From positions 1 to 64,000 of the forward strand of contig DAUY01000012.1 of assembly GCA_002505345.1 (NCBI GenBank): a stretch of 64,000 nt of DNA, written 5' to 3'. The notes below the pieces were generated by a model. That model did not search any database and was not told where the DNA came from. It was given only the letters and a program-made list of their open reading frames with translations. The first letter of the stretch is position 1. The number at the start of each line of letters is the position of its first letter. Below, piece by piece: positions 51,015 to 60,503 of the stretch. A program made the translations under genes and the position numbers. This stretch comes from Methanomassiliicoccaceae archaeon UBA370. Lineage in GTDB: Archaea; Thermoplasmatota; Thermoplasmata; Methanomassiliicoccales; Methanomethylophilaceae.

Positions 51015-52225
51015 AGATATTGATATTGGACACGGTTCACGGAGGCGGGGTCCTGGCCGATAAATATCCCCGGCCCGGCGACGACGTCACATGCGTAGAT
51101 GTGTACAAGGTGACCCCGAAGGAAGAAATCGACCGTCTGAAAGGAAAAGGGTTCTCTGTTTCGACGGAGGTCCCCACGGGAGAGTACGACACGGTGCTGA
51201 TGCCCATCCATTGTCCAGACCGTTTCCTCGAGGGCATCGTTTACGGGGAAAGGAAATTCTTCAGCCAGGCCGTAGGGGAGCTGATCGAAGACGGCAGATT
51301 CAGGATAGAAGTGACAGGCGTCAAGGGGAAGACCGGATTCTGCTGTCTTCTGGCACATATGCTCTCAACTGCCGGGAAGAAGGTTCTCGTCCAGACATCC
51401 AGAGGCAGAGGGGAGTGGACCGACGGAGAACTTAGCCATGAGGAGGCCGTCAGCATTGCACCGCCGTCGATGCTCACCCTGCCCGAAGGTGACCATGATG
51501 CCGTGATATGCGAAGTATCCCTCGGAGGGTCGGGCAAGGCGGACATCTCCTGCATCACGAATCTGATGGAGGACTATCCGATAGCGGCCGGGACCAGGAA
51601 AGCCTCCGAAGGGAAGATGTCGATATTGAACGGGAAGATCAACATAGTTCCCAGGGAAGAGGTCGAATTCTGGAAGAGTTACGGGACCGGGAAGTTGATC
51701 GGATACGGCGGCAGGATCGCAGTAATAGGGAAACCATCGCTCGGAGATCCACTCAGGATACGCGTGGATTACGGAAACGGTTTTGAAACATGTTTGAAGG
51801 GGAGTTATCTCGCACTCGAGTATTTGTACGCCGCGGAGATGGCGCTCGAGGTCTGCGATGCGATGGACATACCCGAATCGTCCGTGGAACTCGGCCTGTC
51901 GTCTTTCAAAGGCGTTCCCGGAAGGGGAGAGGTCTCCTTCTCCGAAGGAAGGTGGAAGGTGACCGAACGCAATCCCGGCATCTCCGTCCGCTCGGTGGAA
52001 CGCACTCTTGCGATACTGAGCAAAATGGGCTCTCTGAAGGGGGCGGTGGCCGTCCTCGATCCGGTGAACAGGAAGGTCTGCTGCAAGATGGACCAGAAGG
52101 GGATAGAGAGGGTAGCAGCCGGATACGGCGTATCTATGACGGTCACCGATGCGTCCGGAAGGATGCCGTCGTTACCCGAATCCGCAGGCACATTGATTTT
52201 GTTCGTCAAGGAGGGCTACACCTGA
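51011..52225 (+). CDS. cfbE: Coenzyme F430 synthetase CfbE (Mur ligase-like)
   Basis: ATP-dependent closure of the six-membered carbocycle, the last step to F430. 404 residues. The N-terminus (ILILDTVHGGGVLADKYPRP) resembles CfbE rather than MurF. The ATP-binding loop is IEVTGVKGKTGFCCLLAHML near residues 98-117. Further Mur-type segments are HDAVICEVSLGGSGKADISC and the C-terminal SFKGVPGRGEVSFSEGRWKV. Overlaps cfbA by 4 nt; the stop lies in CTGA, which is also the likely start of cfbD. Confidence 0.9.
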   Translation: MKILILDTVHGGGVLADKYPRPGDDVTCVDVYKVTPKEEIDRLKGKGFSVSTEVPTGEYDTVLMPIHCPDRFLEGIVYGERKFFSQAVGELIEDGRFRIEVTGVKGKTGFCCLLAHMLSTAGKKVLVQTSRGRGEWTDGELSHEEAVSIAPPSMLTLPEGDHDAVICEVSLGGSGKADISCITNLMEDYPIAAGTRKASEGKMSILNGKINIVPREEVEFWKSYGTGKLIGYGGRIAVIGKPSLGDPLRIRVDYGNGFETCLKGSYLALEYLYAAEMALEVCDAMDIPESSVELGLSSFKGVPGRGEVSFSEGRWKVTERNPGISVRSVERTLAILSKMGSLKGAVAVLDPVNRKVCCKMDQKGIERVAAGYGVSMTVTDASGRMPSLPESAGTLILFVKEGYT

Positions 52226-53298
52226 AGATAATCCACCCGCGCCCCAACCCCATAATCGCAGCCATGTACACTCTTAGGGACATGGACGTCGACGTAATCG
52301 TCGTCCACGGACCTTCCGGTTGCGGTTTCATGGCCTCCAGGTCGCTGGAGCAGGCCGGAGTGAGGGTCGTCACATCGGCCATGTCCGAAACGGATCTCAT
52401 CTTCGGAGGTTCGGATCAGCTTGTAGAGACCCTTATTACAGCTTTTGAAAAATTCCATCCTCGTTCCATCGCGGTGGTGGGTACATGTGCCAGCATGATA
52501 ATAGGGGAAGACATGGCCTCTTCGATAAAAAGGGCAGATCTTGATTGCACCGTTTTCCCCGTCGAGTCCCACGGATGCATGGGCGACAACACCCAGGGTG
52601 CCATAAAAGCTATCGAGGCAGGTCGCGAAGCCGGAATCATATCCGTCAAGGAGACCGAAAGACAGGTCGGACTTCTGAAAGCCGCGACTGCGATGGAAAA
52701 GGACAGGGGACTTGCCAGCAGGTCATACATGAAGCCTGCCCAGGGTGCAACCAAGCTCAGAGTATGCCGTAAGATCTGCGACGTACTGTCTTCGGGGGGA
52801 AAGGTTGCCGTGGTAATGAACGCAAAAAAGGAGCTGGCATATCGCTTTTCCGATATTTTCATAGCAGTCGACGAGGCACGCAGGAAGCTGGGGGGAAGTA
52901 CATTCTTCGTATCCAACACGGATGAGCAAAAAGGTCTGCCGAGAATCCGCAAATATTCTGAAGACATAATGTGCCAGCTTAAAGAGAGTAACGTTGTGAT
53001 AGATGCCGTAGTGGGCGGACTCGACGAATATGCCGTCATCGGAGGAACCATGAAGGCCGAGGTTGACCGTTACTCTCCCGACCTCACCGTTATCGTGGGA
53101 ATATGCCACGCATACCCCGGCATAGGAGAGGACGACATCCTCATCACAGACCAGCCCAGGCAACTTTCGAACTACCTCGACGAAGGTTTCCTCAATTCCG
53201 TAGGGGAGATATCCTCCCATTCGATGGTCATGGGCACCCGAAGGATAATCCCCATGGAAACCTCGGAAACACTCAGGGAACTGGTCAGAGGCATCTGA
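52222..53298 (+). CDS. cfbD: Ni-sirohydrochlorin a,c-diamide reductive cyclase, NifD-like component CfbD (CTG start)
   Basis: Catalytic partner of CfbC, performing the six-electron reduction and gamma-lactam formation. 358 residues with HPRPNPIIAAMYTLRDMDVD, the cluster-ligand cysteines in HGPSGCGFMASR, VVGTCASMIIGEDMAS and VESHGCMGDNTQGAI, and the late segment VGICHAYPGIGEDDI. There is no ATG, GTG or TTG in frame near the conserved N-terminus. CTG 52222 overlaps the cfbE stop and has AAGGAGGG 6 nt upstream, giving MKIIHPRPNP. The longer open frame upstream belongs to cfbE in another frame. Confidence 0.92.
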   Translation: MKIIHPRPNPIIAAMYTLRDMDVDVIVVHGPSGCGFMASRSLEQAGVRVVTSAMSETDLIFGGSDQLVETLITAFEKFHPRSIAVVGTCASMIIGEDMASSIKRADLDCTVFPVESHGCMGDNTQGAIKAIEAGREAGIISVKETERQVGLLKAATAMEKDRGLASRSYMKPAQGATKLRVCRKICDVLSSGGKVAVVMNAKKELAYRFSDIFIAVDEARRKLGGSTFFVSNTDEQKGLPRIRKYSEDIMCQLKESNVVIDAVVGGLDEYAVIGGTMKAEVDRYSPDLTVIVGICHAYPGIGEDDILITDQPRQLSNYLDEGFLNSVGEISSHSMVMGTRRIIPMETSETLRELVRGI

Positions 53299-54630
53299 AT
53301 GAAGGGAGTGGTGATCGCCGGGACGGGAAGCGGGGTCGGAAAGACTTCGATAACCACGGGCATCCTTTCCAGGCTTTCAAAGGATTACAAGGTCCAGGCC
53401 TTCAAAGCAGGCCCCGACTTCATCGATCCGATGTACCATACGTTGGCTTCCGGAAGGGCGTCCAGGAACATCGATTCCTTCATGATGGACGACGATACCA
53501 TCAGGAATGTGGTCGGGTACGCCTCCAGAGATGCGGACCTCTGCATCGTGGAAGGCGTCAGGGGATTGTACGAGGGATTTTCCGCTGATTCGGACATCGG
53601 TTCCACAGCCAGGCTCGCCAAGGTGCTGGGCTTCCCCGTCGTGCTCACATTGGACGTCAGGTCTTTGAACAGGAGCGCCGCCGCAATCGTCAACGGTTTC
53701 GCGGCTTTCGATCCCGAGTTGAACATCGGAGGGGTGATACTCAATAACATCTCCGGCAGGCAGCATGAGGATAAGCTCGACGAGGTCATCAGCAGATACT
53801 GCAGGCAAGAGATAGTTGGGAAGGTGCGCAAGATTCCCGAAAGGCCCACGAAGGAGAGATATCTCGGCCTCATCACACCTAATTCGAAGTATGTGCCAGA
53901 CCTCGAGCCTCTGGCCGAGATGGCCGAAGGGGTGGATCTGGACCGACTTATGAAGGTGGCGGAATCGTCGGACCCGGAGCTTCCGCAGGGATGTCCCTAC
54001 GTCCGCAGGGATTCCGGACTGACGGCCGCCGTGCCCATGGACGATTCTTTCTGTTTCTACTACAGGGAGAACATCGAATGCCTGGAAGCCTCGGGCGTCA
54101 GTGTAAGGACTTTCGCGCCCACGGAGGGGGAACCGCTCCCCGATGCGGACATGTACTACGTCGGAGGGGGCTATCCGGAGCTTCACGCAGAAGAGATCTC
54201 TTCCAATGGGGATTTCCTGGAAGGCATCAAGAACGCTTCACAAGAAGGGAGGCCGATTCTGGGGGAATGCGGAGGGATGCTCTCCATGTGCAGGAGCCTG
54301 AAGGACGCCGGCGGACGCAGTTTCGAGATGGCCGGCATTTTTGAGGCGTGTGCGGAGATGACCGGTATCAGGCATGGGCCCGCATACGTAATGGCGAAAG
54401 CCACATCGGAGAATCCTCTGTTCGGATCGGACGTCCGTGCCCACGAATATCATTATTCCGACGTTTTCCCGGAACAAGGCGGCCGTTTCGGCTATAAACT
54501 ACTCCGCGGGTCAGGCATATCAGGCGGGATGGACGGGTTCGTAAGCAACAACACTCTGGGAACGTACATGCACCAGCACGCTCTGTCCTCTGCGGACTGG
54601 GCTTCCGGCTTCATATCGAAGTGCGGATGA
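53299..54630 (+). CDS. cfbB: Ni-sirohydrochlorin a,c-diamide synthase CfbB
   Basis: Amidates Ni-sirohydrochlorin using glutamine and ATP. 443 residues of the CbiA family: GVVIAGTGSGVGKTSITTGI (P-loop), KAGPDFIDPMYHTLASGRAS, EGVRGLYEGFSADSDIGSTA, and the amidotransferase half with YYVGGGYPELHAEEI, nucleophile Cys in ILGECGGMLSM and His in DVRAHEYHYSDVF. Direct placement after cfbC-A-E-D makes CfbB the right assignment; the corrin homologue cbiA is at 34707-36056. It starts directly after the cfbD stop and ends back to back with the Hsp70 gene stop (TGATCA). Confidence 0.92.
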   Translation: MKGVVIAGTGSGVGKTSITTGILSRLSKDYKVQAFKAGPDFIDPMYHTLASGRASRNIDSFMMDDDTIRNVVGYASRDADLCIVEGVRGLYEGFSADSDIGSTARLAKVLGFPVVLTLDVRSLNRSAAAIVNGFAAFDPELNIGGVILNNISGRQHEDKLDEVISRYCRQEIVGKVRKIPERPTKERYLGLITPNSKYVPDLEPLAEMAEGVDLDRLMKVAESSDPELPQGCPYVRRDSGLTAAVPMDDSFCFYYRENIECLEASGVSVRTFAPTEGEPLPDADMYYVGGGYPELHAEEISSNGDFLEGIKNASQEGRPILGECGGMLSMCRSLKDAGGRSFEMAGIFEACAEMTGIRHGPAYVMAKATSENPLFGSDVRAHEYHYSDVFPEQGGRFGYKLLRGSGISGGMDGFVSNNTLGTYMHQHALSSADWASGFISKCG

Positions 54631-56169
54631 TCACGCCTTTCCGATCCTTCTCATAAGTTCCTGCGACGTTTCGACCTCGCCGTCTGAGACGCTCAGGTCG
54701 CTTTTCAGGCCGTATCCTTTCGTCTGACCCATACATTCCACCTCTGCGGTTATCGTGCCGTCCTCGGCAGCTTTGAAGGTGACTTTGATCGGCGTGTCCA
54801 TACTGATGCCGTCGGGCAGGTCCATCTCGAACTCACCTACCGAATTGCCGTCGATGAGGTCTGTCCTGGGCACATTGTCGGAGCGCAAGGCGGAATCCTC
54901 GAAGATCTCCACCAATACTGAAGGCTGCCCCTCCTCTATGGGATAGTAGAGCTTCACGCTCTCGATGGGCAGCGTCTCGTTTCTGTAGATGATGTCGGAG
55001 ATCATCTCTTTTCCATTGTATTCCACTCTAACGCCGAAAGTCTTGCTCAGGACGTTTTTCACCGTGAGCTTCTGCGTATCGACCCTTTCGACGGATTCCA
55101 GGTCTTTCGACCTTGCGAAGATCGCCGCGCCTTTGGCTATGGACCTGTCGGGGTCGAACAGCCTGACCTTGGCTCCGGGGTATTTCGCCGATATGCCGTT
55201 CTTGATCTGGGGCATCCTGGAGGAGCCGCCGACCAGAATGATGTCGTCGATATCGTCCAGATTGAAGGATTTGGATGCCAGGACCCTGTCTATGATCTCT
55301 AGGGTCCTGTTCAGCAACGGTGCCGTGGCGCTTTCGAATTCTGCTCTCGTCACGGAATATACGGTCTTAATCCCTCCGACGGTCAAAGTTCCTCTCGTGG
55401 ACTCGGCGGTGGTGAGCCTTTTCTTTATCGATTCTGTATCGATCTCAAGCGTCACAGCCACATCCCTGTCCTCTTCTATCTCTGCCATCGGGATGCCGGA
55501 AGACTGCGAAACCTTGTTCTTGATCACGGCGGCCAGAGCCCTGTCCCAATCTTTCCCTCCGAGGAGGCGCTCGCCGTCTGTGGCCACGGCTGTGAAGGAG
55601 TTCCCCTCGATCTCAAGAACCGTTACGTCGAAAGTCCCTCCTCCCAGGTCGTAGACGATAACCCTTTTCTTGCTCCCGTCCCCTCCGTAGCCGAAGGATA
55701 TGGCCGCGGCCGTGGGCTCGTTGATTATCGTCACATCGTCAAGGCCAGCGATTTTTCCTGCATATTTGGTCGAATCCCTTTCGTTCTGACCGAAATACGC
55801 CGGGCATGTGATGATGGCCTTCCTGACATCGCAGCCGTGAGCCTCGTTGAAGTCATTGATCATCTTCTTCAGTATCGCGGCGGAAAGGGTAACCGGAGTG
55901 TAGATGTCCCCGTCGATGTTGACTTTGTAATCTGTGCCGATCTGCCTTTTTACCGCAGTGATCGTCCTGTTTGACGGATACATGACCGCCATGTCCTTAG
56001 CGGGAGAGCCTACGATTATCTCCCCGTTCTCGTTGAAAAGGACCACCGAGGGCGTGGTGTCCTCCTGCTCGAAGTTCTTCTCAACTATCGGGTTTCCTTC
56101 CCCGTCGATATATGCGAGACATGAATAAGTGGTACCAAGGTCGATACCTATGCAATAGTCGTCCTTCAT
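54631..56169 (-). CDS. Hsp70-family ATPase without lid domain
   Basis: 512 residues. The nucleotide-binding domain is typical: CIGIDLGTTYSCLAYIDGEG (phosphate 1), IITCPAYFGQNERDSTKYAG, INEPTAAAISFGYGGDGSKK, VIVYDLGGGTFDVTVLEIEG (phosphate 2), LGGKDWDRALA, and IILVGGSSRMPQIKN. A beta-sandwich substrate-like domain covers about 385-490, and the protein stops before the helical lid and any EEVD-like tail of DnaK. It is therefore not the housekeeping DnaK. It is the last gene of a four-gene leftward cluster with a GTPase, a zinc-ribbon protein and an Hsp70-VWA fusion, with which it presumably works. Confidence 0.85.
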   Translation of the reverse strand: MKDDYCIGIDLGTTYSCLAYIDGEGNPIVEKNFEQEDTTPSVVLFNENGEIIVGSPAKDMAVMYPSNRTITAVKRQIGTDYKVNIDGDIYTPVTLSAAILKKMINDFNEAHGCDVRKAIITCPAYFGQNERDSTKYAGKIAGLDDVTIINEPTAAAISFGYGGDGSKKRVIVYDLGGGTFDVTVLEIEGNSFTAVATDGERLLGGKDWDRALAAVIKNKVSQSSGIPMAEIEEDRDVAVTLEIDTESIKKRLTTAESTRGTLTVGGIKTVYSVTRAEFESATAPLLNRTLEIIDRVLASKSFNLDDIDDIILVGGSSRMPQIKNGISAKYPGAKVRLFDPDRSIAKGAAIFARSKDLESVERVDTQKLTVKNVLSKTFGVRVEYNGKEMISDIIYRNETLPIESVKLYYPIEEGQPSVLVEIFEDSALRSDNVPRTDLIDGNSVGEFEMDLPDGISMDTPIKVTFKAAEDGTITAEVECMGQTKGYGLKSDLSVSDGEVETSQELMRRIGKA

Positions 56170-56242
56170 TTTTCATCCCTTCTCTTTCGTCTGTATCCGT
56201 ATGTAAGTGGGTATTAATTTTTTCTTGCCGGGTACGCTGTCC

Positions 56243-57490
56243 TCAAAACGGTGTCTCCGTCTCGTAGCATCCCAGCATCCATATCAGCGGGTCTTCGACC
56301 CTGAACGGGGATATCCCTCTGTTCAGTATGCTGCCCTCCGGGTTGCATCCCAAAGCCGAAACGGCAAAGAAGCTATGCCTCTCGAACCCTTCGACGGTGT
56401 CAATGAATTCTCTCGATACGGCGCGACGCAGATATTCGTTCAGCTCTGCATCGATCTGCCTGAAATTGTCGCGGTCTATCCTCCCCCTCTCCCTGGGCAT
56501 GCGGACCGAGGAGCTGGCGTCAAGCAAGACCTTCTCCTCCTCGTCGTTCTCTGGAGACTTGAGCAGGATATCGCATTTGGTAAGGACCACTGCCAACGGG
56601 ATCGGGATCTTGCCTGTCGGGGGTATGCCCATAGCGGACCTTATGAGGTCGCTCATTTCCGATATGGACCTTGCCACATCCTGGGACGGTTCCGGTATGT
56701 TCTCGGCACGGACCCTCTTGTTCACGTACGGTATCTGAAGCGGGTCGACGAGATACACTATGCCGGATGCGCTTGAAAGGAATGTGTTAAGTCCAACCCC
56801 GGTCAGATTGTCGGAAGACCCCTCTCCCGCAGTATCGAAGAATGCCAGTGTGGCGCTGTTCATCCCTTCCCTGTCGGGGAATCTCACGTAATAGATCATC
56901 GGCTCCCTGAAATCCTTGATGTTCTCGTACGTTCTCGTGGGAGGAAGCTTCCTCCCTTCCTCGTAGAGACGTCTGTAATAATATTCGCGATATTTCAGAG
57001 TGGTCCGGTCGGACGCCGGTGCGACAATGGCATTGAACTCAGGTGCGAAAGAGTTTTTCAAGTGGTTGATCAACACAGAGATATAGTGGCTCTTGCCAGC
57101 GCCCCTGGCGCCTATCACCACGAAAATTATGTTCCTTCCTTCCTCCGCTTCCTGCGGGATGGGGCTGTGGCAGACCGGGCATAATCTTTTATGGACGGGC
57201 CTGTGGCATATGTCGCAGATCCCTGAGGAGTTCCGGACAATGTGCTGCCTGGTCCTGACGGAATCTTTTCCGTCCGGGTTTCTTCCCAGGAACGTGCTGT
57301 TCTCCATGTCGATCTCCTCGTCTTCGGATTCGGACCTGAAAGCCTTTCCGTTTTCCACCTTCCCGGCATCGATCGCCTTCACGAACATCCTGGTGCACGA
57401 TTGGTTGGTGCACTGGTAGTGTATTGCCCCCAGATCGATGGCGTTGAAGCAAAACGGGCATATGTATGTGCCATCGGTTTTTTTCTGCAT
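56243..57490 (-). CDS. Zinc-ribbon P-loop GTPase
   Basis: 415 residues from ATG 57490. The N-terminus has a zinc-binding pair CPFCFNA (about 11-17) and CTNQSC (about 27-32), then a second ribbon CDICHRPVHKRLCPVCHSPI (about 93-112). The GTPase domain shows P-loop VVIGARGAGKSHYISVLINH (about 123-142), a D-x-x-G switch FFDTAGEGSSDN, and the base-specificity motif VVLTKCDIL. It resembles the DO-GTPase2 type of TRAFAC GTPases as far as I can tell from memory. Starts 1 nt after the zinc-ribbon/beta-sandwich gene stop and is followed 73 nt later by the Hsp70 gene. Function unknown. Confidence 0.8.
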   Translation of the reverse strand: MQKKTDGTYICPFCFNAIDLGAIHYQCTNQSCTRMFVKAIDAGKVENGKAFRSESEDEEIDMENSTFLGRNPDGKDSVRTRQHIVRNSSGICDICHRPVHKRLCPVCHSPIPQEAEEGRNIIFVVIGARGAGKSHYISVLINHLKNSFAPEFNAIVAPASDRTTLKYREYYYRRLYEEGRKLPPTRTYENIKDFREPMIYYVRFPDREGMNSATLAFFDTAGEGSSDNLTGVGLNTFLSSASGIVYLVDPLQIPYVNKRVRAENIPEPSQDVARSISEMSDLIRSAMGIPPTGKIPIPLAVVLTKCDILLKSPENDEEEKVLLDASSSVRMPRERGRIDRDNFRQIDAELNEYLRRAVSREFIDTVEGFERHSFFAVSALGCNPEGSILNRGISPFRVEDPLIWMLGCYETETPF

Positions 57491-57491
57491 A

Positions 57492-60400
57492 TCAGCACCC
57501 CCTGTACAGCGGATGGACGAACCTGAAGCTGCTGTAGTCCTCGTCTTTTTCAAAGAACAACCTCATATGCCTGACATCGTCGCCCGGTCTCGCTTCGATC
57601 CGGAATACTATGCGTCCTCTGCTGAGCCTGATGGGGACCTCGGACCTCCAGATGACTTCTCCGTCGTTCCTCCTCAGAGGTATGCCTTCTTCCCTGCATA
57701 CCGCTATGACGGGAGGAATGAATTCGACGTCGCTTTCCGATTCTATCGTTACCCTGATGTTGCTGTCCTTTGACCGGCCTGATTCAGCACTGTACCTGAG
57801 TGTCCTGCATGTTCCTGCGACTATCTCGAAGGTCATCCCGCGGGAGGTGATCTTCTTGCCCTCCGCATCATAGACAGCGAATATGGTGACGGTTCTGCGG
57901 GGACGGCTTCCCATGGGCAGCCTTATCATCCGTTCCTTAGAGTATGCTTCGGCAGAGACGGTCATCCTTTCCCCGTCCAGATCGTTGGGCCCGCCGGCCG
58001 GGTTTCCAGAATCCGTTATGACCAGAACGGCGGACTCGGCACCCTGTGGCCATGACATGGTCAGGATGCAGTCGCTCCCCATAATGTCCCAGTTCATGTC
58101 CCTGAACGGTTTAAGGTCTGCCACCAGGACCTCCAGGCCCCTGACTGCGTATCTTCCCACGGGTATCATCGGATATATGTATTGGACGGCCCCGTCCGGC
58201 AGGGAGAAGCGTATCCTGCCCTTTCTCTTCTCAATGGGCTCGATCTTTGTCATCCAGGAATCCACATCTCCGAGCTTGATCAGCAGCCCGTGCATCCTGA
58301 TGCTCTTCGGTGAAGAGTAAAGCACCACGTTCTCGTCGCCCGTCCATTCGGCGGTGAAAGTACCGTCCGCCTTGTTCCATGAGACCTTCATGTCTCTGAC
58401 GGGGTCCGGGAAGACCGCAGTAGTGCCGGAGAAGACCAGCCCGGAGGACCTGTTGACGCGTCCGTCCGGGGACTCGTACTCGGCCACGAAAAGATAGTAG
58501 TATACGCAGCCGCCGCAAAGTCCCCGGTCTTCGATGACCGGCCCGCCGCCCTGTATCTCCACCTCCTCGTCTCCCGAACCGCTTTTCCTCCAGATCCTGA
58601 CCCTGCTGCAATTCTTGGGCTTCTCGAAATAAAGGCGGAGTCCGTCCTCCAAGGGGTCTACGCTGACGTTCTGCGCCTCGGCGAACACGGTCGCCGGGCC
58701 GCACGAAGTGCCCTCTTCCGAAAGCACGCCCCATCTTTTCGACATTACGGTATAGTAGTAGTCCACGCCCGGCTCGGCACTTTCATCGATATAGAAGCAT
58801 CCGCCGACCTCCGCAATCGGTATGGTCCTCTCGTCGACCTCCGGCAGTGAGAATTCCTCTCTGTAGATGCAGAATGTTACACCGCTCCTATCGCCGGGGA
58901 CGGCATATCTTATCAGGACCATCCCCTCGCTGACCTTGGCCGAAGCGTCAGCAGGAGGAGAGGGAGCGTTGCTGCCCAGAAGGGACGATATCATGGTGTG
59001 GTCGGGGCACCTCTCGGCGGCCGCGACGCAAAGTTCCGTCCGTGAGCGTGAGTCGGCGGCCCTCATGGCCTTTTCGAACAGCCTGTCCGCCTCATGCAGG
59101 CGCTTCTCCGACTCCTTGTAGATGTTTTCGATCTCCGGGTCTTCTTCGATGAAGCGCTTGTAGTGCACCAGCATGTCCCGGGTAAGGTCCACGGCCTCGC
59201 TGTATCTCTTGAGCCTGTAGGATTGTTCGATCTTCTTCTTTCCGGATGTCAGATAGGCCTTTGCCGTTTCGATCTTCTGTTCAAGGTCTTCAACCGCAGG
59301 GTATGTCGAGTAACCCTCTCTTAGGTCCCTTGCGGCATCTTCCGCCGCCGAGATGAGGCCGGCGGAGGCCAGTCCGGCAGCCTTCTTTTCTATTTCTAGG
59401 GCCTTTTCCCACCCTGCTTCGAGGTCGAACCCGCATTTCACGCATGCTTTGTTGGCCGACGACTGCTTCGTGTTGCATTTGGGGCATACGGTTTTGATAA
59501 GATGCCCGCAGATCGAGCAGCACATAACTTCGTTCCCGGTCTCTACGAATGACTTGCAGTGGGGGCATCTTACCATACTGCTGTCCGATTCGGAGAAATT
59601 CACTATGAACCTCTTCCTTATGCAGAAATCCTCCAGGGCCCGTATCGCAAGGTCTACATCGACTTCAGGGTCTGTCAGGTATATCGACATCAGCTCGTCT
59701 ATGTAGGCGCGGTTCTGCGGATGGATATACTCGTCCTCGATTATTTCGAATACGGGTACCAGGGCCCTCTGGCATTTGCCGTATTCCGTGAGCTCCGAAA
59801 GAAGCTCGTCGGATTTCAACGCAAGCTTGACCGCCCTGAGGGCCTGTATATAAGAGTCCTGTTTCGGAAGCACCTCCGGACGCACGTTGTTGACCCTTTT
59901 TTCGCATTGGTCGAATGCATCTCTTATCTTTTCCGGAGGGCTGCCGTCGTTAATTTCTCCGGTTTCAATCTCGAGTTTTTCGTCCGAGATCAGATCGTTC
60001 AACATTTCCGAGGGGGTGAAAGCACCTACCGCTGTCATGGCCTGGAAAGCGGTGAGCACGGTATCCGTGGCAACATACGAGGGGTCGTGTTCCATCACAC
60101 CGGACATGCTCACCAGGTCACCGACGCCTACTCCGTCCCATCTGAGTTTTTTCATCAGGGATTCGGCGGACCCCGATACCCTGACGGGGGTCCCGTCATG
60201 CAGGGTCACGGAATCCTTCCTAAGCCTGGAGGCCTTGGATGCGAGCAGCTTGAGCGCCTCCTCGAGCTCCTTCTTCCTGAGATCCGGGTCGCTCATCACG
60301 TTACGGATGTCCTGAACCGCCTCCAGGTAGCACTGCGACCGGAATCTGCGCCCTGCATCGTTCTGGCGGTCCCTGCTCTCCTCGGTCCACCGTCTCTCCA

Positions 60401-60503
60401 TATAGTCTATGGCCGCAGAGACCGACTCGTTCGAATAACAATCTTCTTTCAGGGGGTTAAGGCCCAGCAACCAGTAGTAGTTCTCCTTTCGGGCCACGGT
60501 CAT
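57492..60503 (-). CDS. Large zinc-ribbon and beta-sandwich protein of unknown function (Hsp70-associated)
   Basis: 1003 residues from ATG 60503, overlapping the Hsp70-VWA stop (ATGA). The N-terminal ~90 residues (KENYYWLLGLNPLKEDCYSN, then a helical stretch ending DPDLRKKELEEAL) look like a degenerate J-domain-type helical unit but lack the HPD motif. A double zinc ribbon spans about 311-357 (CPHC, CCSICGHL, CPKCNTK, CVKCGFDL). A charged helical, probably coiled-coil or TPR-like segment spans about 365-480. The rest is a series of fibronectin-like beta domains (CGGCVYYYLFVAEYESPDG; GVDYYYTVMSKRWGV). No signal peptide is seen, so it is cytoplasmic. It may be the scaffold or substrate receptor of the Hsp70/GTPase module (inference). 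Confidence 0.75.
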   Translation of the reverse strand: MTVARKENYYWLLGLNPLKEDCYSNESVSAAIDYMERRWTEESRDRQNDAGRRFRSQCYLEAVQDIRNVMSDPDLRKKELEEALKLLASKASRLRKDSVTLHDGTPVRVSGSAESLMKKLRWDGVGVGDLVSMSGVMEHDPSYVATDTVLTAFQAMTAVGAFTPSEMLNDLISDEKLEIETGEINDGSPPEKIRDAFDQCEKRVNNVRPEVLPKQDSYIQALRAVKLALKSDELLSELTEYGKCQRALVPVFEIIEDEYIHPQNRAYIDELMSIYLTDPEVDVDLAIRALEDFCIRKRFIVNFSESDSSMVRCPHCKSFVETGNEVMCCSICGHLIKTVCPKCNTKQSSANKACVKCGFDLEAGWEKALEIEKKAAGLASAGLISAAEDAARDLREGYSTYPAVEDLEQKIETAKAYLTSGKKKIEQSYRLKRYSEAVDLTRDMLVHYKRFIEEDPEIENIYKESEKRLHEADRLFEKAMRAADSRSRTELCVAAAERCPDHTMISSLLGSNAPSPPADASAKVSEGMVLIRYAVPGDRSGVTFCIYREEFSLPEVDERTIPIAEVGGCFYIDESAEPGVDYYYTVMSKRWGVLSEEGTSCGPATVFAEAQNVSVDPLEDGLRLYFEKPKNCSRVRIWRKSGSGDEEVEIQGGGPVIEDRGLCGGCVYYYLFVAEYESPDGRVNRSSGLVFSGTTAVFPDPVRDMKVSWNKADGTFTAEWTGDENVVLYSSPKSIRMHGLLIKLGDVDSWMTKIEPIEKRKGRIRFSLPDGAVQYIYPMIPVGRYAVRGLEVLVADLKPFRDMNWDIMGSDCILTMSWPQGAESAVLVITDSGNPAGGPNDLDGERMTVSAEAYSKERMIRLPMGSRPRRTVTIFAVYDAEGKKITSRGMTFEIVAGTCRTLRYSAESGRSKDSNIRVTIESESDVEFIPPVIAVCREEGIPLRRNDGEVIWRSEVPIRLSRGRIVFRIEARPGDDVRHMRLFFEKDEDYSSFRFVHPLYRGC

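Noticed and set aside
34707..54630. cbiA and the CbiA-like gene at 53299 as redundant duplicates
   Set aside because: They sit in separate complete pathway operons (cobalamin and F430) and are best read as CbiA and CfbB.
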